This document shows, in pieces, positions 9,119-15,301 of a DNA stretch of 64,000 nucleotides. The notes under the pieces are model-generated. The model searched no databases, had not been told where the DNA came from, and saw only the letters and a program-made list of their open reading frames with translations. The first letter of the stretch is position 1; each line of letters opens with the position of its first letter. The DNA is from CAZMVY01 sp964653435 (GTDB lineage: Bacteria; Planctomycetota; Phycisphaerae; UBA1845; PWPN01), in the NCBI GenBank assembly GCA_964653435.1, contig CAZZFA010000002.1, positions 62,001 through 126,000 on the forward strand, written 5' to 3'. A program made the translations under genes and the position numbers.

Positions 9119-12100
9119 TCACGGCGACGGTCGCGTGGTCGCGCCCCGGCGTCCGAACGGGCGATCGCCCGAATCGCCGCTGCCCGCCGGCCGGGTGAGG
9201 GCGCGCCGCCGTGGCTGCGGCGGCTCTTTGAACACGTGCGGCGGGGCGTAATCGGCGCGGACCTCCCGCGCGGCGTTCAGGAACTGCTCCAGCGCATCGG
9301 CGACGGCGGCGGCCTGATCGCGCTGATACGCCGGGTCGAGTAGCCTTGCCTCATCGGACGGGTTCGACATGAACGCCTGTTCGATCAGGATCGCCGGCAT
9401 CCGCGTGCTCTGCAGCGGGTAGTAGGAGAAGTTGCCGACCACGCCGAACTCGCCCCAGCCCAGGCCGAGGAGCTTGCGGTACACGAGTTCCGCCGGAAGG
9501 CGGCAGTGCTTGTCCTTGTAGTACGTGCTGGTTCCCGAGATGGCCAGGTAGCCGCGGGCATTGCCCGCCGCGTTCGCGTGGATCGAGACGAACAGGTCGG
9601 CGTCGGCCTCGTTTGCCTTGTCCACGCGGGCCTGCAGCGTCGGCGCGGAATCGCCCGGGCGCACGAGCACGGTGTGCGCGCCGCGCTGTTCGAGGACCCT
9701 CGCGAGCGCCGTTACGGCCGCCAGGTTGATCGTCTTCTCGTAAGTGCCCAGGTGGCCGCGGGCTCCGGTGCCCGAGCCGCCGTGGCCCGCTTCCAGCGCG
9801 ATCAGCCGCCCCTTGAGCGGCGAGGCGGGGGCGTCCGCGAGCTTCGGCGGGCGGCGGATGAAGAGTGTGAACCGCTTGCCGTCGCACTCCGTCCAGTAGC
9901 CCCAGATCTGCCGCGTATTCAGCGGCACGGTCAGGCGATACCAGTCGTCCTCCATCTGCTGGCCGGTCACGGCCCCGATCACCCTGGCGCCGGTCTTGTG
10001 GCTTCCCCACGTCATCGCATCGTGCGTGTTGAAGAAGTCGACGTAGAGCCGGTTGGTCGGCTCGGTCTCGGAGGTAACGGCCACGACGACCCTGTCCTGA
10101 AGGCCGATCGAGAGCCTGTCGCACTTCTCGTCGCCGGTCACCTCGAAGGATGTGAAGTAGTTGTGCGGGATCGGCGTGCCCTCGGGCAAGCGCGTGACCT
10201 CACCCTCGGACACCCAGCCGGTTCGCGACTTCGACAGCCGGATCCTGAGTTGGCGGCCCTGCCTGCCGGTGATCTCGAACCGCGTGCCCCGCGGGACGCG
10301 CGCCAGGAACGGCCCGCCGAGCCGGACCTCGTGCAGGCCCATCGTGATGCCGACGTGGTCGTCGTTCGTCTCGCCGACCTGCACGTTCAGCGGGTTCAAC
10401 ACCTCGACCGTGGCCGTGCTCTTCGCGTCGAGCGAGAGGTTGTCCTTCGCCCGGCTGATGTGGGCAATGATCGCAGTGGGCTTCGACGGCGTCGCCGCGG
10501 CCCTGACCGCGGCCGTGTACGTGCCGGTCGGCCGGCCCTTGTCATCCTTCACCTCGGCCAGCGGGTGCCTCGTCCTGGCGCCGAAGCACGTTGCGTAGCC
10601 CTCGCACCCGGCCGGCCCGATCGCCTTGATCGTCACCACGTCGCCCGGCATCACCGCCAGGTCCGCGGCGGGCTCCACGATCCGCAGGTCCGTCGGCGCG
10701 GCCTCCGGCTGCGGGGCCTTCCGCACGACGGTCAGTGTGGCGGTCGTTGCCTGGCCGGCGGTGTCGGTTGCCGCGACCTGGATCGTGTTTGGGCCCAGCG
10801 CCAGCGGGAGGCCGTCCTGGGCGAACGCGCCGTTCGAGAAGACGCCGGCCGCCCTGCCGCCGACGTTGACCGAGCATCCCGGCGTCACGCGACCGAGCAC
10901 GTGAACCACTTCGTCCGTGGTCTCGAAGCCGTCGCGAGGCCGGAGGATCTGGAGGAACGGTTTCGCGCGGGCGATCTCGGCGTCCTTGATGACCATCTCG
11001 ACGCGGGTGATCCGGCCCACCTGGATCTGCACGGGCGGCGACTGGGCGGATGTTGCGCCCGGGTAACACACGGTGACTCGTACCGGCACCGGCGGCACGT
11101 TCAGGAAGGCGAACCGGCCGTCCTCGCTGCTCGTCCACGTTTGTGAGAAGACCTGCGCCCTCGGGGCATTCGTCTCCACGGGCGCGATCGAGACCCACGC
11201 GTCGACGAGCGGCTTGCCCGCCTCCGTGTTGACCGTGCCGAGGATGCCGCCGGTCTGCGGGTTCTTTACGCGTTCGATCTGCGGGACGGGGACCTTCTCC
11301 TTGTAGAGCGTCTCCTTCAGACCGGCCATCACTCCGCGGCGCTCCGCCGAGCCGAGGCTGAACAGGACGGTGCCCATGCCGCCGGCGTCGCGCGTTGCCT
11401 TGATCTCCGCCGCGTTCTCCTCCGGCGAGAATACGCTCTGGCCGCCGACGAAGTGATCCCCGCCGACGCCCTGCACGAAGTCCCGCATGAGTTCATCGTA
11501 GTTCGGCCTGGGCTCGGGGATATTCCAGTAGATCATCGGCATGAGAATGTCCATCGCGCCGAGGCGGCACCAGTTCCACGTGTCCTGGTAGTAGTCGTGG
11601 TAGCCGCTGCTGAACTCCTCGTAGCCGGGGATGTGGTAGCGGTCGTAGATCCCCCAGGCCGAGCATGAGAAGACGAGCTCGGGCTTCGCCGCCCACATCT
11701 CCGCGGCGAGGTCGTTGATGAACTTGTCGAGCTGCTCGCGCTGCCAGTCGGGGCGGTCCTTGAGGTTCGGGTTTCCGCGGCCGACGAATCGCCGTTCGCT
11801 GATCGGGTCGTGGATGTACTCCGGCCCGGGGTAGCGGATGCGGTCCAGGTGAACGCCGTCGATGTCGTAACGCCGCACGACGTCCATGATGACCCGGCGG
11901 ACGTACGCCTGCACGCCGGGCACGCCGGCGGACATGTAGTAATAGTCCTCGCGCGCGGGCCGGCCGTCGCGGTCCATGCAGACCCAGGGCTCGGCCGAGT
12001 CGGGCCCGTGCGTGTACCAGATGTGGTTCTTGTCGGCCGGCGGCTGCGACCAGCGCGTCGAGCGCATCGGCATCGCGTTGATGTACGCATGGAACTGGAT

Positions 12101-12424
12101 GCCGTGCTTGCGGGCCTGCTCGATTGCAAAGGCGGCCGGGTCGAAGCCCGGGTCCTTCGCGCCAAGCAGCGGGGACCAGGGCTCGATCGTGCTCGGGTAG
12201 AGGGCCTCCGCGTCGCCGCGGATCTGGAAGACGGCGGCGTTGAAGTTGTTCGCGGCGATCGCCTCGAAGGCGTGGGTGATGCGCGACTTGATCTCGGCCG
12301 GGTCCTCCGAGCCCCACTCGAAGCGCGTGACCCACACGCCGCGGAACTCAGGCCGATCGGCCTGGGCGTAAACGGAGCCGGCAAGCAGCACCGAGTTGAG
12401 TAGTGAGGGGACGAATCGTTGCAT
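9119..12424 (-). CDS. GHL10 glycoside-hydrolase-like / N-acetylmuramoyl-L-alanine amidase fusion
   Basis: A 1101-residue exported protein with two enzyme modules. Residues 1-20 are a signal peptide. Residues 22-350 are a GHL10 (DUF187, YngK-like) TIM barrel: EFRGVWVTRFEWG, DGVHLDRIRYPG and MDILMPMIYWNIPEP are characteristic. The middle holds a carboxypeptidase-regulatory-like beta domain (PQTGGILGTVNTEAGKPL), a bacterial Ig-like domain and an SH3-like domain. From about residue 870 comes an Amidase_3 domain: zinc ligands in EAGHGG, TYEKTINLA and SIHANA, and catalytic Glu in LIEQAFMSN, all intact. It should cut the MurNAc-L-Ala bond of peptidoglycan, and the GHL10 part may cleave a glycan. The ATG at 12424 follows a GAGGA sequence. 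The frame stays open through the REP repeats upstream, but that part is not a plausible leader. Confidence 0.85.
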   Translation of the reverse strand: MQRFVPSLLNSVLLAGSVYAQADRPEFRGVWVTRFEWGSEDPAEIKSRITHAFEAIAANNFNAAVFQIRGDAEALYPSTIEPWSPLLGAKDPGFDPAAFAIEQARKHGIQFHAYINAMPMRSTRWSQPPADKNHIWYTHGPDSAEPWVCMDRDGRPAREDYYYMSAGVPGVQAYVRRVIMDVVRRYDIDGVHLDRIRYPGPEYIHDPISERRFVGRGNPNLKDRPDWQREQLDKFINDLAAEMWAAKPELVFSCSAWGIYDRYHIPGYEEFSSGYHDYYQDTWNWCRLGAMDILMPMIYWNIPEPRPNYDELMRDFVQGVGGDHFVGGQSVFSPEENAAEIKATRDAGGMGTVLFSLGSAERRGVMAGLKETLYKEKVPVPQIERVKNPQTGGILGTVNTEAGKPLVDAWVSIAPVETNAPRAQVFSQTWTSSEDGRFAFLNVPPVPVRVTVCYPGATSAQSPPVQIQVGRITRVEMVIKDAEIARAKPFLQILRPRDGFETTDEVVHVLGRVTPGCSVNVGGRAAGVFSNGAFAQDGLPLALGPNTIQVAATDTAGQATTATLTVVRKAPQPEAAPTDLRIVEPAADLAVMPGDVVTIKAIGPAGCEGYATCFGARTRHPLAEVKDDKGRPTGTYTAAVRAAATPSKPTAIIAHISRAKDNLSLDAKSTATVEVLNPLNVQVGETNDDHVGITMGLHEVRLGGPFLARVPRGTRFEITGRQGRQLRIRLSKSRTGWVSEGEVTRLPEGTPIPHNYFTSFEVTGDEKCDRLSIGLQDRVVVAVTSETEPTNRLYVDFFNTHDAMTWGSHKTGARVIGAVTGQQMEDDWYRLTVPLNTRQIWGYWTECDGKRFTLFIRRPPKLADAPASPLKGRLIALEAGHGGSGTGARGHLGTYEKTINLAAVTALARVLEQRGAHTVLVRPGDSAPTLQARVDKANEADADLFVSIHANAAGNARGYLAISGTSTYYKDKHCRLPAELVYRKLLGLGWGEFGVVGNFSYYPLQSTRMPAILIEQAFMSNPSDEARLLDPAYQRDQAAAVADALEQFLNAAREVRADYAPPHVFKEPPQPRRRALTRPAGSGDSGDRPFGRRGATTRPSP

Positions 12425-12557
12425 GATGGGCGTCCTCAAGACAACCGGGGAACAACCGAACTGCAAACGGACGGGATCGTACGCCATCGCGGATGAAACC
12501 GCTACAGGCCGGAAGGCGGTGGCACGAGGGGGCCGCGGGTGGGCACCGTGCCGGATC

Positions 12558-12695
12558 GCCACGGCCTGTCGTTGAGTACAACGCCAGACCGTGCCACCCT
12601 GCCGCCACGGCCTGTCGTTGAGTACAACGCCAGACCGTGCCACCCTGCCGCCACGGCCTGTCGTTGAGTACAACGCCAGACCGTGCCACCCTGCC
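12558..12695. repeat. Three tandem 46-bp REP units
   Basis: Units begin at 12558, 12604 and 12650 with an exact 46-base period. Each contains a hairpin of two 15-base arms and a 4-base loop (arms at 12560-12574/12579-12593 and equivalents). The first arm reads CACGGCCTGTCGTTG and 13 of 15 positions pair. A linker GCCACCCTGCC joins the units. They lie directly downstream of a RAYT transposase gene, the usual location of the REP family that such a protein mobilises. Confidence 0.85.
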
Positions 12696-12739
12696 GTGCC
12701 ACCCTGCCGCACTCCACATTTACCACTTGTCCGTTCGGA
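12650..12739. repeat. Left copy of a 90/103-bp direct duplication flanking the RAYT gene
   Basis: This segment is nearly identical to 13415-13517 on the other side of the transposase gene. It consists of one REP unit, two copies of a 13-base unit (CCGTGCCACCCTG), then CCGCACTCCACATTTACCAC and onward to 12739. Differences are one missing 13-mer and one substitution. The last 21 bases (12719-12739) also match the end of the coding sequence of the sialate O-acetylesterase. Confidence 0.85.
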
Positions 12740-12746
12740 CGGGTGG

Positions 12747-12780
12747 CACGGTCTGGCTTCGTATGCGAAGACAGGCCGTG
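12747..12780. repeat. Opposed REP hairpin with a compensated apical stem
   Basis: A 34-base hairpin, arms 12747-12761 and 12766-12780, loop TATG, in the opposite orientation to the tandem units. The basal arm CACGG/CCGTG is the same as in the other units. The apical pairs differ on both sides together (CTTCG/CGAAG instead of CGTTG/CAACG). It sits 17 bases beyond the RAYT stop codon and may also act as its terminator. Confidence 0.75.
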
Positions 12781-12797
12781 GGATGTCCACGCGACGG

Positions 12798-13361
12798 CTA
12801 CCGTGGGGGCGGTGCCGCATCCATCGGCAGGACGACGTCGTCGAGGCCGGCGTACCATCGCGCACTCGACCAGGCCCAGTCTGTCGGGCACGACGCCAAG
12901 CTCCGGCGTACGGGGTTGTTGTGTATGTATTCGACCACGTGCCAAGCGGTTGCGGCGCAATTGATGTTTCGATCGTATCCGCCGCCCGGCTGCCAGAAAT
13001 GCGGCGAGTCCCCGGGTTTGATGCACAAGCGATCGAGCCATCCGGGATTGTGTTCCTTGAGGTAGTTGATCGCGCGGCGCATCACGGGCTGCTTGATGGC
13101 CTGGAGTATTGTGCGGATGCGATATTCCGGGTTCCGGGGAAAGAAGAGCACGTGAGCGTGCTCAGGCATGATGACATAGGCCCAGAGTTCCAGATCGTGT
13201 TCGTGTCGCGCCCGATCAAGCGATTCGAGGAACCACCGTCTTGTGCGGTCGCGACTCAGAAGTGGAAGTCGGCGGTAGCAGGAGAAGGTTAACTCGTGTG
13301 CGCAGCCGGGGTCTTCGGAACTGCGGCGAAACTTGCGCACGCGGCCGTTGGGGAGACGCAT
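12798..13361 (-). CDS. REP-associated tyrosine transposase (RAYT, Y1/HUH superfamily)
   Basis: A 187-residue single-strand DNA transposase of the IS200/IS605-like Y1 superfamily. N-terminal YRRLPLLSRDRTRRWFLESL is the usual RAYT opening. The metal-binding HUH-type motif is VIMPEHAHVLFF (His-Ala-His), and the catalytic tyrosine is in the family motif VVEYIHNNPVRR. Length matches the family. It has no accessory tnpB and lies between REP palindromes on both sides (12558-12780 and 13415-13517), so it is a complete REP-RAYT unit and not a debris copy. The start at 13361 (MRLPNGRVRKFRR) is chosen because upstream sequence in frame is REP repeat. No strong ribosome site is visible. All catalytic residues appear intact. 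Confidence 0.9.
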   Translation of the reverse strand: MRLPNGRVRKFRRSSEDPGCAHELTFSCYRRLPLLSRDRTRRWFLESLDRARHEHDLELWAYVIMPEHAHVLFFPRNPEYRIRTILQAIKQPVMRRAINYLKEHNPGWLDRLCIKPGDSPHFWQPGGGYDRNINCAATAWHVVEYIHNNPVRRSLASCPTDWAWSSARWYAGLDDVVLPMDAAPPPR

Positions 13362-13414
13362 GATGCGGCAATGGTAATGAAGCGACGGAATGGTGCAATA
13401 CTTACCCGGGCGAC

Positions 13415-13517
13415 GCCACGGCCTGTCGTTGAGTACAACGCCAGACCGTGCCACCCTGCCGTGCCACCCTGCCGTGCCACCCGGCCGCACTCCACGTTTA
13501 CCACTTGTCCGTTCGGA
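13415..13517. repeat. Right copy of the REP duplication, overlapping the end of the esterase gene
   Basis: One REP hairpin (arms 13417-13431/13436-13450), three copies of the 13-base unit CCGTGCCACCCTG (the last with one change) and the sequence CCGCACTCCACGTTTACCAC extending to 13517. It matches 12650-12739 across the RAYT gene. Positions 13498-13517 are also the last six codons and stop of the sialate O-acetylesterase, so the repeat boundary lies inside a gene. Confidence 0.85.
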
Positions 13518-15054
13518 ACGGCGAGGCCGGCAGGCCCTCCTTGTTCATGAGGTTCGGCTCGGCCGCGCGGTTCCAGCCGAATCGGACCGCCGCCGGCGCG
13601 CTGATCTCCGGGCTTCGAACGATGACGCTGTCGCCGTCGATCGTCGCCTCGGCCTGGACGAACTTCCTGTCGTCGCCGGCGATCTCGAACCAGTTCAGCG
13701 GCTTGCCGTCGCGCGAGGCCAGCCCGCTGCCCACGTGGTCGAAGCGGATGCGGATCCGGTCGCCCTCGACGGCCATCGACCTGTAGAGCGGCCCGGAGCA
13801 GACGAGGTTGTCGCGGCCATACGTCTTGGCGAGGGCCCACAGGGCCAGCCGCTTGCCGACGTCCTGCTTGTTCTTCGGGTGGATATCCTTCAGGTCGCCG
13901 ATGTCGGTCGTGACCACCATCCCCGTGTTGGGAATCGTCAGCGCGGCGAGCTGAGCCTCCCAGAGCCTCGGCAGCCTGTCGTTTTCGTACACTGCGTCGA
14001 GCGGCGCGATCTGCACGTAGTAGAACGGGAAGTCGCCCTCGTTCCAGACCTGCCGCCAGCCGCCGATCAGGGCCTTCATCTTCTCGAAGTACAACATGCC
14101 GTCGGGGTTGTTCGATTCGCCCTGGTACCAGATCGCCCCGCGGATCGCGAACGGTACGAGCGCGTGGATCATGCCGTTGTAGATGCTGGTGGGCTGGCCG
14201 TTGTCTTCGAGCAGGTGCTTCGGCCAGGCCGGCGGGGCGGGCACCGGCTTCTTCGCCTCCATCGCCGCCTTTGCCTTCGGGAGCCACGCCTCATACTCGG
14301 CGAGGGCCCGGGCCACGGCTTTGTTGAAGTTCGGCGTGGCCTCGTCGATCACCTTCACGAAGTCCCGGACCGCGGGCACCTGCTCAAATCCCGCTCGCGG
14401 CGTCCACGGCTCGATCTTCGTGCCGCCCCAGGCGACGTGAATCAGCCCGATCGGCACGTTCAGTTCCTTGTGCAGGTCTCGTCCGAAGAAGTAGGCGACG
14501 GCGGAGAAGCCCCCGTTGAAAAAGCCTCGCGTGGCGACGTTCTCCGGCGAACACGGGAGCCAGCTCACATCCGCGTCGTCGAGCGGGTCGGGCGACGTCC
14601 GGTAGGGCACCCACAGCAGGCGGATCTGCGGGTACTTCGCGTTGGCGATTTCCCGGTCGGCGTCCCGGACCGACTTGATGCCCATGTCCATGTTCGACTG
14701 GCCGGAACAGATCCAGACCTCGCCGACGAGCACGTCCTTCAGCTCGATCCTGTTCCTGCCGGCGACGGTCATCGTGTGCGGCCCGCCGGCGGCCATCGCC
14801 GGAAGCTTGAGCCGCCACGTGCCGTCCACGCCGGCCCTGGTGGTCACCTCGTGCTCGCCGAGCGTTACGGTTACCGCTTCGCCCGGCTCCGCCCAGCCCC
14901 AGATGGGGACGGGCATGTCGCGCTGCAGTACCATGTGGCTGCCGATGACGTGCGGCAGGCGCACGTCGGCGGAGGCGGGCGATGCCGCCAGGACGATGCA
15001 TTCGGCCGCCATGCACAGGCTGACCACGATCATCGAACGTCGGGCTCGATTCAT
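13498..15054 (-). CDS. Sialate O-acetylesterase (SASA/SGNH family), exported
   Basis: A 518-residue secreted esterase that removes O-acetyl groups from sialic acids or other acylated sugars. A signal peptide covers about residues 1-29. An N-terminal beta domain (DVRLPHVIGSHMVLQRDMPV is the standard opening) precedes the SGNH hydrolase. The nucleophile motif is WICSGQSNMDMG with Ser120, the second block AIWYQGESNNP is intact, and GDLKDIHPKNK supplies the Asp-x-x-His pair. The ATG at 15054 follows AAAGGA with 6 bases between. The stop falls inside a REP duplication (13415-13517), yet all catalytic blocks lie far upstream. It is likely cotranscribed with, or next to, the glycosidase gene 247 bases upstream. 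Confidence 0.9.
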   Translation of the reverse strand: MNRARRSMIVVSLCMAAECIVLAASPASADVRLPHVIGSHMVLQRDMPVPIWGWAEPGEAVTVTLGEHEVTTRAGVDGTWRLKLPAMAAGGPHTMTVAGRNRIELKDVLVGEVWICSGQSNMDMGIKSVRDADREIANAKYPQIRLLWVPYRTSPDPLDDADVSWLPCSPENVATRGFFNGGFSAVAYFFGRDLHKELNVPIGLIHVAWGGTKIEPWTPRAGFEQVPAVRDFVKVIDEATPNFNKAVARALAEYEAWLPKAKAAMEAKKPVPAPPAWPKHLLEDNGQPTSIYNGMIHALVPFAIRGAIWYQGESNNPDGMLYFEKMKALIGGWRQVWNEGDFPFYYVQIAPLDAVYENDRLPRLWEAQLAALTIPNTGMVVTTDIGDLKDIHPKNKQDVGKRLALWALAKTYGRDNLVCSGPLYRSMAVEGDRIRIRFDHVGSGLASRDGKPLNWFEIAGDDRKFVQAEATIDGDSVIVRSPEISAPAAVRFGWNRAAEPNLMNKEGLPASPFRTDKW

Positions 15055-15192
15055 TTCGTTTCCTTTCATCACGGCACGCTGGCCTCGCTACTCACACGAT
15101 CCGATTCGGCTGCAGTCCGATGCGGTTCAAGGACGAATGTCGAGGTCCGAACGACGAAGGCATGCCGAAACCCGAACGACGGGCGGGAGGCA

Positions 15193-15298
15193 TCATCGCT
15201 GCGCCGTCTCCGTCATTTGCGTTTCGTGCTTCGGGCTTCATTCGTTATTCGGGTTTCGACCTTCGACATTCGGCATTCCGGGCCCGGCCCGGCAGGAC
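15193..15298. repeat. ATTCG-rich interspersed repeat, copy 1
   Basis: A run of short variants of TTCATTCG, TTATTCGG, TTCGACATTCGGCATTC and their complements between the esterase and glycosidase genes. CTTCGACATTCGGCATTC here recurs inverted near 19497-19516. It is not coding. The gapped inverted symmetry suggests a folded transcript or a mobile palindrome remnant. Confidence 0.55.
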
Positions 15299-15301
15299 CG
15301 G

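Larger units (their letters stand above)
12425..12797. other. Gene-free interval filled with REP palindromes
   Basis: This 373-base stretch between the GHL10-amidase start and the RAYT stop has no gene. It holds three tandem REP units, one opposed REP unit and the left arm of a duplicated sequence, annotated separately. The promoter of the GHL10-amidase gene must lie in 12425-12557 or within the repeats, but no convincing -35/-10 pair was seen. Confidence 0.7.

Noticed and set aside
9059..9343. A 94-codon plus-strand frame opposite the amidase C-terminus
   Set aside because: It is Arg-rich and overlaps the coding end of a well-supported gene. No ribosome site or family features.
12558..12695. 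CRISPR-like regularly spaced repeats
   Set aside because: The units are directly tandem with a 46-base period, contain no variable spacers and recur in both orientations around a RAYT gene, so they are REP units.
12425..12865. Upstream extension of the GHL10-amidase protein through the repeats
   Set aside because: The frame stays open because each 46-base unit and its neighbours lack stops, but the translation is repeated GWHGLALYS-type sequence. A signal peptide and ribosome site occur at 12424.
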